Assembly: GCF_039693965.1 (NCBI RefSeq)
Contig: NZ_CP155576.1
Coordinates: 1,922,001 to 1,986,000, forward strand
Source of the DNA: Moraxella sp. K1664
GTDB taxonomy: Bacteria; Pseudomonadota; Gammaproteobacteria; Pseudomonadales; Moraxellaceae
Direction of reading: 5' to 3'
DNA: 64,000 nucleotides
Below, piece after piece: positions 35,519-44,298 of this stretch (positions are counted from its first letter, which is position 1; each line of letters begins with the position of its first letter). Under the pieces are notes generated by a model. That model was not told the origin of the DNA. It ran no database searches and saw nothing but the letters and a program-made list of their open reading frames with translations. Made by a program: the position numbers and the translations under genes.

Positions 35519-37123
35519 TTATACTCCTTTAAATTCATTGGGGTTGATGATGTTTTTGTCGCTTTTTTCGCCAAAATACCGCCCTGTGCCGAGACTGGCA
35601 GGGCCCAGACGGACGTATTTTTGCATCAGATAAATCTCAATGATAAACAAAATGGTATAAAACACCACAAAGCCAATCAGCGACCATATTACATTGCTAA
35701 TGGCGATGTTGGACACCGACAAATGTGTCGGCAATACCCCATACACCGTCCACGGCTGGCGACCATATTCGGCAACGAACCAACCTGCTTCGGCAGCTAT
35801 CCAAGGGGCAGGGAGCATGATGACAGCAAATTTTAACAGCCATTTTTTCTCCATAAAATTGCCCTTAATGGTAAAAAATAGCGATAAGGCAAACAGCACC
35901 AACATCAAAAAGCCCAAACCGACCATGATACGAAACGTCCAAAACATGGGTGTTACCTTAGGAATGGTGTCATTGGTGGCGGATTTTACCATGTCGGGGG
36001 TGGCTTGGGTAACGTCATGGGTGTATTTTTTGAGCAGTAAGCCAAAACCCAAATCGTTTTTGTGGTGTTCAAACTGTGCTAATGTCTCAGGATTGACCGC
36101 CTTGCCGTCTGCCATGCTCGCACGCATCTCATCTAAGGCACTGACCGCAAAGATACCGCTGACGATTCGCTCTTCGTTAATCTCCTTAATGTCATGAATG
36201 CCTAATATCTCTTTATCCAGCGAGCGTGTGCCGATGATACCCATGGCATAGGGGACGTGTATCGCCCAGTCGTTTTTTTCTTCTTTTTCGTTGATGAGTG
36301 CCACGACATTAAAGCCGGCAGGGGCAGGCTCGGTCTCCCACATCGCTTCCATGGTGGCAAGTTTGGTCTGCTGAGCCAGCCCGATAGAATAACCCGACTC
36401 ATCGCCTAACACAATGGTGCTACAAATGGACGCAAAACCAAAGGCGGCTGCCACATGAAAACTGCGTTTGGCAAAGGCGACATCACGCCCTTTGAGCAGA
36501 TACCAAGCCGACACCGACAGCACAAACATCGCTCCGACCACATAGCCTGCCGAGACGGTATGGACAAATTTATTTTGAGCGTCAGGGTTTAGCAGGATTT
36601 GGGCGAAACTGGTCATTTCCATTCGCATGGTCTGGTAGTTAAACTCCGCCCCCACAGGATTTTGCATCCAGCCATTGGCAATTAAAATCCACAGAGCCGA
36701 CAGGTTCGTCCCCAGTGCCATGAGTATGGTGGTGATGAGATGTTGCACACGGCTCATTCGCTCCCAACCAAAGAAAAACAGCCCGACCATCGTGGATTCT
36801 AAGAAAAACGCCATCAAGCCTTCAATGGCAAGTGGGGCTCCGAACACATCGCCGACATAGTGCGAATAATACGCCCAGTTCGTCCCAAACTGGAACTCCA
36901 TCGTAATGCCCGTGGTAACCCCCAAAGCAAAGTTAATGCCAAAGAGCTTACCCCAAAAGCGGGTCATGTCTTTCCAAATCTCTTTGCCTGTGATGACATA
37001 CACCGACTCCATGATGACCAACAGCCATGTCATGCCAAGCGTTAGGGGGATAAATAAAAAGTGAAATAATGCTGTTACGGCAAATTGTAGCCGTGAGACA
37101 TCTACCAAAGACTCGGTAATCAT
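35519..37123 (-). CDS. cydA: Cytochrome bd ubiquinol oxidase subunit I
   Basis: About 534 residues from ATG 37123 (MITESLVDVSRLQFAV), preceded by GGTGAG. The haem ligand His is in the first TM helix (ALFHFLFIPLTLG, H21), and the conserved GRQPW motif is present (AEYGRQPWTVYG). The length fits the CydA forms with a long Q-loop. It oxidises quinol and passes electrons to haems b595 and d. First gene of cydA-cydB-cydX. A perfect palindrome lies 30 bases upstream of its ATG. Confidence 0.96.
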   Translation of the reverse strand: MITESLVDVSRLQFAVTALFHFLFIPLTLGMTWLLVIMESVYVITGKEIWKDMTRFWGKLFGINFALGVTTGITMEFQFGTNWAYYSHYVGDVFGAPLAIEGLMAFFLESTMVGLFFFGWERMSRVQHLITTILMALGTNLSALWILIANGWMQNPVGAEFNYQTMRMEMTSFAQILLNPDAQNKFVHTVSAGYVVGAMFVLSVSAWYLLKGRDVAFAKRSFHVAAAFGFASICSTIVLGDESGYSIGLAQQTKLATMEAMWETEPAPAGFNVVALINEKEEKNDWAIHVPYAMGIIGTRSLDKEILGIHDIKEINEERIVSGIFAVSALDEMRASMADGKAVNPETLAQFEHHKNDLGFGLLLKKYTHDVTQATPDMVKSATNDTIPKVTPMFWTFRIMVGLGFLMLVLFALSLFFTIKGNFMEKKWLLKFAVIMLPAPWIAAEAGWFVAEYGRQPWTVYGVLPTHLSVSNIAISNVIWSLIGFVVFYTILFIIEIYLMQKYVRLGPASLGTGRYFGEKSDKNIINPNEFKGV

Positions 37124-37152
37124 AGGCTCACCAGTGTAATAATATATCGGCA

Positions 37153-37178
37153 TTTATATTAGCATAATCTAATATAAA
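37153..37178. promoter_or_regulatory. Perfect palindrome upstream of cydA, candidate operator
   Basis: TTTATATTAG (37153-37162) and CTAATATAAA (37169-37178) are perfect 10-base inverted arms with a 6-base spacer, 30 bases before the cydA ATG. The position fits an operator overlapping the promoter. No FNR-type TTGAT-N4-ATCAA is seen. Confidence 0.5.
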
Positions 37179-37246
37179 CAACAAGCAAATAAATAATAAA
37201 TAGTGTGGGTTATATGACAATAAATTTGACATGGCTTGTTAAAAAA

Positions 37247-37272
37247 GCATTGTCATGGTAGGCACACCCTAA
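37247..37272. repeat. Remnant end of a family A repeat
   Basis: GCATTGTCATGGTAGGCACA followed by CCCTA resembles the right end of family A copies A1 and A3 (ATCAATGGTAGGCACGCCC). Nothing else in the 314-base gap 37154-37467 looks coding. Confidence 0.45.
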
Positions 37273-37402
37273 ATGGACACACATATTGTTGGGTAATTTT
37301 GTGATTAAAAATCATTTTTGTCAAGGCGAAAACTGTTGATAAATGGTTAAATATTATTCATTTTAAATACATCAATTAAATCCTAAACAAAAACCCAAAC
37401 AA

Positions 37403-37431
37403 AAAACAGACAAGCCAAACTTGTCTGTTTT
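37403..37431 (-). terminator. Terminator of the pirin gene
   Basis: AAAACAGACAAG and CTTGTCTGTTTT form a perfect 12-bp stem with a 5-base loop, 37 bases past the pirin stop; T tract on the minus strand. Confidence 0.9.
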
Positions 37432-37467
37432 AAGGTCAATAAAAAGAGTAAAAACGCCATGCCAAAT

Positions 37468-38157
37468 CTACGACATCGGCAAGTCAAACAACAAAAATTC
37501 TGCAAATTCATCACTTTGAGCGATGATTTGGTTCTCATCAATTATCGCCACCGCATCGCCTGCTTGATACTGTGTACCATTTATCATGACAGACCCTTTG
37601 GCGACTTGTAGCCAGTAGGCTCTGCCTTTATCAAGGCTCACGACTTGCTCGCCGTCCAACTGATACCGCCACAGTTTTGTGTCTTGATACACCACAAACG
37701 ACCCACGCTCCCCTGTGGGCGACAGGATTAGCGTACCGCCCATATGGTCATCAAACTTTGCCTGCTCATAGCGTGGGGTTACGCCCATGCGATTGGGCAT
37801 TATCCAAATTTGGTAGAGATGTAGCTCGTCCGTGTCGCTCGGGTTAAACTCCGAATGACGCACGCCCGTCCCTGCTGACATGAGCTGAAACTCGCCTGCT
37901 GGCACGGTCTCGCTGTTGCCCATACTGTCCTTATGAGCGACCGACCCCGACAACACATAGGTCAAAATCTCCATGTCTTTGTGTGGGTGCATACCAAAGC
38001 CCATGCTTGGGGCTATCCAGTCTTCGTTGATGACTCTAAGGGTAGAAAAGCCCATAAAATTAGGGTCATAATAATCGGCAAACGAAAAGCTATGGCGACT
38101 GGTTAGCCAACCATGCTCGGCAAAACCACGCTCGTGCGACAGTCTAGGGATAATCAT
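37468..38157 (-). CDS. Pirin-family bicupin protein (YhhW-like)
   Basis: A 229-residue pirin. The N-terminal cupin has the metal ligands in MHPHKDMEILTYVLSG (two His) and GTGVRHSEFN (His and Glu). Related E. coli YhhW shows quercetin 2,3-dioxygenase activity in vitro; the physiological role is unknown. Length matches the short YhhW type. Monocistronic, with its own strong terminator. Confidence 0.88.
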   Translation of the reverse strand: MIIPRLSHERGFAEHGWLTSRHSFSFADYYDPNFMGFSTLRVINEDWIAPSMGFGMHPHKDMEILTYVLSGSVAHKDSMGNSETVPAGEFQLMSAGTGVRHSEFNPSDTDELHLYQIWIMPNRMGVTPRYEQAKFDDHMGGTLILSPTGERGSFVVYQDTKLWRYQLDGEQVVSLDKGRAYWLQVAKGSVMINGTQYQAGDAVAIIDENQIIAQSDEFAEFLLFDLPMS

Positions 38158-38321
38158 AAAAATACCTGATGTTTTTAAAATTTATCCCATTATAAATCTT
38201 TAAAAGTGGTAAATAAATAGCGGTTTGGTTGATGTATCTTTTCTTAATGGGAAAAATAAAACACGCTTGTCAATATCGCCTAAATTGATTATGATAAACC
38301 CATACTTTTTAGGAAATCATC

Positions 38322-40109
38322 ATAAATATCAAGCCCCTTATTTTTGCCCTATCCCTTTTACCCCTATCCGCTTTGGCGTGTGAAGTGCCAAAGGTAACGG
38401 GATATAATCATGTGGGTTGTTTGCAGGGTGGTTTAGCAAGTGTGGAACAAAACGGCAAATGGGGCATGATTGACAAAAACAATCACATCATCATTCCTTT
38501 ATCATACGATGATATATTGGATGTGTCTGAAAATAAAATTGGTGTCAAGAAAAATAACAAATGGGGATTTATTGATAAAAATAACCAACTTATCATTGAT
38601 TTTTTGTATGATGAAATACATTCTTTTCATCAAAACATGGCAGGCGTAAAAAGCAATGGCAAATGGCAATTCATTGACCGGACAGGTAAACCAACCATAT
38701 ACACCGATTACGATGATATCTTTGATTTTTCAAATAATATCGTTCAAGTAACACAAAATAAAAAGATTGGTTGGATTGATAAAACAAAGGGAGTTATCAT
38801 ACCTGTTGAGTACAGTCTTTTGGAGTATTTTTCACAAGATTTGATATTAGCCAGAAAAGATAATAAATTTGGTTTAATTGATAAAAATTCCAATATCGTT
38901 TTACCTTTTGAATATAGTTTTATACAAAAACTGCCCAATGGTGTGGCAAAAATACATCAAAGACAACCAACCAAATATTTAAGCTACCGTTATGGGCTGA
39001 TTGATAAAAATGGTAAAATTGTTGTTAAGCCAGAATATAAATATCTTAGCATGGCAACTGATGATTTATTTATTGCAAAAGCCGATGACAATCACAAAGG
39101 GGTTATTACCAAAACAGGAGAGATTATCTTGCCTTTTTCTTACCAAGAAATTGACTTTTTATCTGGGGGTTTGATAAGGGCAACAAAAGACACAAAATTT
39201 GGATTGTTTGACAGTCAAGCTAAGCCACTCACGCCTTTTATTTATGATTATCTTGGAGATTTTTCGGAGGGATTGGCTGTTGTTTATAACAAAGAAACCC
39301 GCAAAAACGGTTTTATTGATGATACAGGAAAAGAAGTCATTCCACTGGATTATGACTCGGCAGGCAGGTTTAGACATGGTTTGTCCATTGTTAGGCTAAA
39401 CGACAAATATGGCATGATTAACAAAAATAATCATGCCATAATACCCATCAAATACAAAAATATCGAACGCTTATCAGAAAATTTGATTCTGTTAGAAAAA
39501 GTCAAAGAGGATCAGTTTTTTTATTACGATTATTATCTTATGGACAATCAAACCAACATCATCAACAAGAAGCCTTATGATGGAATTTATACACCATCTG
39601 AGAATTCCTATGGGATGCAACTTAAGACTGCTGATAGAATTAAAGTATCAAGAGATAGATTGTATGGATTTGTTGATGATTTTGGCAAATTAGTTATTCC
39701 CATTCAATATGATGATGCTCAGAATTTTTCAGATGGTTTGGCAAGAGTGAAACAAAACGGCAAATGGGGATATATTGACAAAACAGGTAAAGTGGTTATC
39801 CCTGTTCAATATGATAATGCTTGGAGCTTTTCAGGGGGCTTGGCAAAAGTAAGACAAAACGGCAAATGGGGTTTTGTTGATAAAACAGGTAAAGTGGTTA
39901 TTCCCATTCAATATGATTATGTTTGGAGCTTTTCAGAGGGCTTGGCAGGAGTAAAACAAAACGGCAAATGGGGGTTTATTGATAAAACAGGTAAAGTGGT
40001 TATCCCTGTTCAATATGATTATGTTTGGGTTTTTATCAATGGTAAAGCCAAAGTATCATTAAACGGCGAAACCTTTTATATAGACACAACAGGCAAACGC
40101 ATTAACTAA
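38322..40109 (+). CDS. WG-repeat exported protein 1
   Basis: About 595 residues made almost wholly of WG repeats of roughly 23-25 residues (NGKWGFIDKTGKVVIPIQYD and variants), at least 18 units. The first standard start is TTG 38373, but that leaves out a clear signal peptide (IKPLIFALSLLPLSALA, then Cys). The signal peptide is encoded in frame from ATA 38322, which has AGGAA 9 bases upstream and aligns with the ATG of the next gene, so I annotate from there. Either ATA is used or the start codon has been lost. WG repeats are thought to bind protein; function unknown. Confidence 0.65.
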   Translation: MNIKPLIFALSLLPLSALACEVPKVTGYNHVGCLQGGLASVEQNGKWGMIDKNNHIIIPLSYDDILDVSENKIGVKKNNKWGFIDKNNQLIIDFLYDEIHSFHQNMAGVKSNGKWQFIDRTGKPTIYTDYDDIFDFSNNIVQVTQNKKIGWIDKTKGVIIPVEYSLLEYFSQDLILARKDNKFGLIDKNSNIVLPFEYSFIQKLPNGVAKIHQRQPTKYLSYRYGLIDKNGKIVVKPEYKYLSMATDDLFIAKADDNHKGVITKTGEIILPFSYQEIDFLSGGLIRATKDTKFGLFDSQAKPLTPFIYDYLGDFSEGLAVVYNKETRKNGFIDDTGKEVIPLDYDSAGRFRHGLSIVRLNDKYGMINKNNHAIIPIKYKNIERLSENLILLEKVKEDQFFYYDYYLMDNQTNIINKKPYDGIYTPSENSYGMQLKTADRIKVSRDRLYGFVDDFGKLVIPIQYDDAQNFSDGLARVKQNGKWGYIDKTGKVVIPVQYDNAWSFSGGLAKVRQNGKWGFVDKTGKVVIPIQYDYVWSFSEGLAGVKQNGKWGFIDKTGKVVIPVQYDYVWVFINGKAKVSLNGETFYIDTTGKRIN

Positions 40110-40123
40110 CCAAGGAAACAATT

Positions 40124-41020
40124 ATGAAACAATTTCTAAACCCCCTTATCATCACCCTATCCCTTTTGCCCTTATCTGCTTTGGCGTGTGAAATGCCAGA
40201 GATGTCAGAGTATGATACTGTGAGTTGCTTGGTGGATGATTTGGCAAAAGTGGCAAAAAATAATAAGTGGGGAGTTGTCCATAAAAATGGCAGGCAGATT
40301 ATTCCTATTCAATATGATGATATTTTGGATTTTAAAGAAGGTTTGTCGGGAGTAAGTCAAAATGGCAAATGGGGATATATTGATAAAACAGGCAAAGTGA
40401 TTATTCCTATTCAATATGACTTTGCTTTTAACTTTTTAGAAGGTCTAGCAGGGGTGAAGCAAAATGGTAAATGGGGTTTTGTTGATAAAACAGGCAAGAT
40501 AATTATCCCTTTTTACTATGATGATATCAGAGCTTTTTCAGAAGGCTTGGCAGGTGTCAAACAAAATGGCAAATGGGGTTATATTGACAAAACAGGCAAG
40601 GTAGTTATTCCCATTCAATACAATGATATTAGAAATTTTTCGGAAGGATTGGCAGGCGTTGAGCAGGATGGTAAATGGGGTTTTATAGAAAAAACAGGTA
40701 AAGTGGCGATTTCCTTTCAATATGATTATGCTGAGAGATTTTCAGATGGCTTGGCAGGAGTAGAACAAAATGGCAAAAACGGCTTTGTTGATAAAACAGG
40801 GAAAGTTGTCATTCCTATCCAATATGATTATGCCGAGAAGTTTTTGGATGGTTTGGCAAAAGTAAAACAAAATGGTAAATATGGTTTTGTAGATAAAGCA
40901 GGCAAAGCTGTTATTCCCATTCAATACAACCATGTTTGGGATTTTGTAATGGATAAAGCCATTGTTGAATTAAATGGTGAAACCTTTTATATCGACAAAA
41001 CAGGCAAACGCATTGATTAA
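40124..41020 (+). CDS. WG-repeat exported protein 2
   Basis: A 298-residue paralogue of the preceding gene. Signal peptide MKQFLNPLIITLSLLPLSALA, then Cys 22 (possible lipidation or signal peptidase I site), followed by about ten WG repeats with the core KQNGKWGFVDKTGKVVIPIQ. The C-terminal unit NGETFYIDKTGKRI is nearly the same as in protein 1 (NGETFYIDTTGKRI), showing a duplication. AAGGA precedes the ATG; the gap to protein 1 is 14 bases, so both are in one transcript. Function unknown; probably periplasmic or outer-surface. Confidence 0.8.
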   Translation: MKQFLNPLIITLSLLPLSALACEMPEMSEYDTVSCLVDDLAKVAKNNKWGVVHKNGRQIIPIQYDDILDFKEGLSGVSQNGKWGYIDKTGKVIIPIQYDFAFNFLEGLAGVKQNGKWGFVDKTGKIIIPFYYDDIRAFSEGLAGVKQNGKWGYIDKTGKVVIPIQYNDIRNFSEGLAGVEQDGKWGFIEKTGKVAISFQYDYAERFSDGLAGVEQNGKNGFVDKTGKVVIPIQYDYAEKFLDGLAKVKQNGKYGFVDKAGKAVIPIQYNHVWDFVMDKAIVELNGETFYIDKTGKRID

Positions 41021-41076
41021 AACAAAAGTGCCAAATGGACATTTTGATTTTTACAGCTAACAAATTTGAATTTTAT

Positions 41077-41488
41077 TAGGGCGTGTTGAATATTTTATTT
41101 ACAATGAAAAATGAGAAAAATCGCACGTTTTTTAAGGAAAAAACGCAGGTTGATAGTCGTTCTACACTCAATAAACTTTAAAATTGCTACAAACGCAATG
41201 ATGCTTGGATGTAGGGGCGTGCTGTGCACGCCTTACACGGTACTGTCATCAAAGGGTGTACTCAGCACACCCCTACAAACCCGTGGTAAATATCAAGTTG
41301 GCTGGGTGTATCAGACAAGTTTTTATTATGAAAAACAATCCGACCACTTAATTATGTAAAATTTTAAGATTTTCACTTAATTTTTTAAATTAAGTGGTTG
41401 GATAGCCATTTTTCATGCAAAAATTGATTGAAATTGTCAATTTTTCATCTTATTTTATAAAAATGTTATCAATGGTAGGCACGCCCTA
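41077..41488 (+). repeat. Family A repeat, copy A3, interrupted by a family B repeat
   Basis: Begins TAGGGCGTGTTGAATATTTT and ends TGGTAGGCACGCCCTA. A family B element (41163-41310) is inserted after GGTTGATAGTCGTTC. A second A-type end (GTTATAAAGGTTTAACACGC, about 41510-41536) and an orphan family C end (AAGTTGAGAATG, 41547-41558) follow. The 588-base gap 41021-41608 is therefore a pile of repeats with no gene. Confidence 0.75.
41163..41310. repeat. Family B repeat, copy B3, nested in A3
   Basis: 148 bp from TACACTCAATAAACTTTA to AAGTTGGCTGGGTGTA, with GTAGGGGCGTGCTGTGCACG inside, similar throughout to B1 and B2. Confidence 0.75.
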
Positions 41489-41608
41489 GCTGTATATCTA
41501 AATTGTAAATAGTGTTATAAAGGTTTAACACGCCCTGCTTGTTATAAAGTTGAGAATGGGGTTGTCAATTTAAATGTATTATTGTACAAAAGCAGGCACG
41601 CCAAACCA

Positions 41609-42895
41609 TCAAGATTTTAACCCCATCGCATAGGTGGCAACCATCGGTTTGACAAAGGGGATTTTGTCAAAGGCAATCAGTCCGACATTACGAGCCACTT
41701 TCATGACAGGATTGGCACTGGTAAAACTACCAACAACAGTGTCGCAGAATTTAATCACTCGCTTTTGGTCGGTTTGGCGGGATTGTTCATAGCCTAGCAG
41801 GCGTGCTTGGTTGCCAAAGTCGGGGGTGGTCATGCCAAATTTACCGCTTTGGGCGTTTTGTAGGTTCTCGCCCAAAAGTTTGGCAAGAGCGTAAGCATCT
41901 CGTAAGCACAGGTTGAAGCCTTGACCTGCCACAGGGTGTAGTGTGTGAGCGGCATTACCCATGAGGACACAGCGACCGACGACCTGCCGATGAGCCAGTA
42001 CTTTGGTCAAAGGGTATGCCCCACGTCTGCCTGCTTGTACAAACTGCCCTGCATCCGTGCCAAACACTTGTTGTAGTGTCGCCAAAAAGTGGGCGTCATC
42101 ATGCAAGTAGGCGTGTTCATCGCCTTTTGGGCAGATAAAGACGACCGAACGGCGATATTTGCCATCTGTGCTGTCGGGTAGCGGTAGCACCGCCAACGGT
42201 CCGGCAGGGCTGAATTTTTCAATGGCGACATGCTCATGTGGCGTGTCTGTCTCAACCACGCCAACGATACCCACTTGCCCATAATCATGACTGTCTGCTC
42301 CCACGCCGAGCATGTGGCGAGTAGGCGAGTGCTGACCATCGCACGCCACGACCAGTGGGGCAGATAGCTGAATGTTGCCGTTGCCCGTGCCGTCATCTTG
42401 GCTGATGGCGGTAACATGAGCCATGTCATCATCTTGGCTAATGGCGGTCACTTGGGTGTCATCATGCAGGCGTACATAGGGGCTTGCCTTGACCGCTTGG
42501 AGCAGTACCCGTCCTAGCCATGCGTTTTCCATGACAAAGCCAAAGCTCTCAACGTTCTCCGCTTGTTTATCCAGTGTCGCTCGCCCAAAGCTACCAAGCT
42601 CGCTAATTAGCACCTTATCAATACGGCAGGCGTGGCTGTCCAACTCATCCCACAGCCCAATCTCATGATAAATCTGCACGCTACGTCTAGACAAAGCGGT
42701 GTTGCGACTGTCTAGATAAGACTGGCGTTCACGGTCTTGGTCGGGGGCGATGGTCGGGTATTTGACCGTCTCCAACAGCGTGCTATAAATGCCGTGATGA
42801 GCCAAAAGCAGGGCAAAGGACAGTCCGACATGACCGCCACCGATGATGATGACGTGGTTATGCTCAGGTGTGGTGTCAGGGTGTGGGGCTGTCAT
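41609..42895 (-). CDS. UbiH/UbiF-family FAD-dependent hydroxylase
   Basis: A 428-residue flavoprotein monooxygenase of the UbiH/COQ6 family. The FAD-binding Rossmann motif is VIIIGGGHVGLSFALLLA (15-32), the middle motif is VVACDGQHSPTR, and the second FAD motif is GRCVLMGNAAHTLHPVAGQG. Such enzymes hydroxylate the ubiquinone ring; which position this one serves cannot be told. A 12-residue tandem duplication (VTAISQDDDMAH then VTAISQDDGTGN) lies between motifs, encoded by a 36-bp imperfect repeat at about 42393-42464. Monocistronic. Confidence 0.85.
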   Translation of the reverse strand: MTAPHPDTTPEHNHVIIIGGGHVGLSFALLLAHHGIYSTLLETVKYPTIAPDQDRERQSYLDSRNTALSRRSVQIYHEIGLWDELDSHACRIDKVLISELGSFGRATLDKQAENVESFGFVMENAWLGRVLLQAVKASPYVRLHDDTQVTAISQDDDMAHVTAISQDDGTGNGNIQLSAPLVVACDGQHSPTRHMLGVGADSHDYGQVGIVGVVETDTPHEHVAIEKFSPAGPLAVLPLPDSTDGKYRRSVVFICPKGDEHAYLHDDAHFLATLQQVFGTDAGQFVQAGRRGAYPLTKVLAHRQVVGRCVLMGNAAHTLHPVAGQGFNLCLRDAYALAKLLGENLQNAQSGKFGMTTPDFGNQARLLGYEQSRQTDQKRVIKFCDTVVGSFTSANPVMKVARNVGLIAFDKIPFVKPMVATYAMGLKS

Positions 42896-42926
42896 GACTG
42901 TCTCGCTGGATAAATGGATGGTGTAT

Positions 42927-43133
42927 TAGGGCGTGTTGAATGTTGATATTTGCAATGAAAAATGAGAAAAATCGCCCGTTTTTCAAGGAAAAAGTGAAGT
43001 TTGATAGTCGTTCTATCAAACGAGCTTTTGACGATGAAAAACAAGATTTAGCCATTTTTCATACAAAAATGGATTTAAAGTGTTAAATTATACCATATTC
43101 TACAAAAATGTTATCAATGTTCAACACGCCCTA
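42927..43133 (+). repeat. Family A repeat, intact copy A4
   Basis: 207 bp from TAGGGCGTGTTGAATGTTGA to ATGTTCAACACGCCCTA; the outer 13 bases (GGGCGTGTTGAAT and ATGTTCAACACGC) are almost perfect inverted repeats between TA dinucleotides. An internal inverted repeat GTTTGATAG/CTATCAAAC surrounds the centre. It lies between divergent ubiH-type and ybaB genes. Confidence 0.85.
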
Positions 43134-43163
43134 TGATAACAATTTCCCATTAAGTTAAAATTT

Positions 43164-43172
43164 TGTTATAAT
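43164..43172 (+). promoter_or_regulatory. Extended -10 promoter of ybaB-recR
   Basis: TGTTATAAT, a perfect extended -10, lies 45 bases upstream of the ybaB ATG and 31 bases beyond the end of the family A repeat. Confidence 0.6.
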
Positions 43173-43216
43173 GGCTGACCATATTACCCACAACTTATTA
43201 CCCTTTGGAGTTTATG

Positions 43217-43549
43217 ATGAACATTCAAGCACTCATGCAACAAGCCCAAGCCATGCAAAAGCAGGTTGAGCAAAACGTCGAATCCGCCAAAAAAACCCTT
43301 GCCCAAAAAGAAGTCCAAGGCGAAGCAGGTAATGGACTGGTAAAAGTGACCATGACAGGTCGCCATGTGGTCAAACGCTTATCTATCGATCCAAGTTTGA
43401 TGGGTGATGAGCCTGACATGATTGAAGATTTGGTGGCAGCTGCCATTAATGATGCGGTACGTCAAGCAGATGAGCTACATGAAGAGATTATGGCAGGGGC
43501 GACCACAGGCATGGGTCTGCCTAAGGGCATGCAAGGACTGTTTGGTTAA
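43217..43549 (+). CDS. ybaB: YbaB/EbfC nucleoid-associated protein
   Basis: About 110 residues of the YbaB/EbfC family of small DNA-binding proteins. Typical is the start [19 protein letters not shown], followed by the [19 protein letters not shown] strands. I choose ATG 43217 over the adjacent ATG 43214 because TTTGGAG is then at proper spacing. The TAA overlaps the recR ATG by one base (TAATG), the conserved ybaB-recR coupling seen in many bacteria. Confidence 0.93.
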   Translation: MNIQALMQQAQAMQKQVEQNVESAKKTLAQKEVQGEAGNGLVKVTMTGRHVVKRLSIDPSLMGDEPDMIEDLVAAAINDAVRQADELHEEIMAGATTGMGLPKGMQGLFG

Positions 43550-44142
43550 TGCTCACCCCCAAATTTGACCAACTGGTCAAAGCCTTGCAAATCCTACCGT
43601 CTGTCGGACAAAAGTCTGCCCAACGCATGGCGATAGAACTACTGTCCAAAAAACGCCCCCAAGGCTTGGCACTTGCCTATGCCTTGGAGATTGCCATGAA
43701 TGAGATTAAAGAATGTCAAATCTGCCATTCATTTAGCGATGATGACATCTGCTCCATTTGTGCCGATGCCCGCCGTGATGACAGTCAGCTGTGCGTGGTG
43801 GAGCGTGCTTCCGATGTGGTGGCGATTGAGCAAAGTGGGGCGTATCGTGGGCGGTATTTTGTGCTGGGCGGTCATCTGTCGCCCTTGGACGGTATCGGGG
43901 CGGATGATTTGCACATGGATGAGCTGGTGGCGTTGGTCAAAAAGTCCGCCATTAGCGAGCTGATTCTTGCCACGGGGGCGACGGTCGAAGGTCAGACCAC
44001 CGCTTTTTTTATCCATGATGCCCTAAAAGCTCACGTGGATAACATTACTCGTCTCGCCCAAGGCATTCCCATGGGCGGAGAGCTGGGTTATGTTGATAGT
44101 CTAACCTTGCACCAAGCCTTACAAAATCGGGCGTTTTTATAA
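43549..44142 (+). CDS. recR: Recombination mediator RecR
   Basis: A 197-residue RecR. An N-terminal helix-hairpin-helix ([16 protein letters not shown]) is followed by a four-Cys zinc finger (Cys 56, 59, 68, 71 in [16 protein letters not shown]), a Toprim domain ([14 protein letters not shown]) and the C-terminal Walker-B-like stretch. With RecF/RecO it loads RecA at gaps. Length and motifs are complete. Followed by a strong terminator. Confidence 0.97.
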   Translation: MLTPKFDQLVKALQILPSVGQKSAQRMAIELLSKKRPQGLALAYALEIAMNEIKECQICHSFSDDDICSICADARRDDSQLCVVERASDVVAIEQSGAYRGRYFVLGGHLSPLDGIGADDLHMDELVALVKKSAISELILATGATVEGQTTAFFIHDALKAHVDNITRLAQGIPMGGELGYVDSLTLHQALQNRAFL

Positions 44143-44182
44143 CTAAATTTATCAGTTTGAGCCACTTTCGCTTTAAATAGCC

Positions 44183-44212
44183 AAAACGGTTGGGATTATC
44201 CAACCGTTTTTT
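44183..44212 (+). terminator. Terminator of ybaB-recR
   Basis: AAAACGGTTGG and CCAACCGTTTT make a perfect 11-bp stem with a 6-base loop and T tract, 40 bases after recR. Confidence 0.92.
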
Positions 44213-44298
44213 GTTGCGTGGGTTGCTTGAAATACAAAGGACGATTATTTTATCAAATTATCTTGGTAAAAGTGTTATGGATAAAACACCCCAAACCC

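Noticed and set aside
41111-41359. 82-codon ORF after the WG-repeat genes
   Set aside because: Composed entirely of nested repeats A3 and B3.
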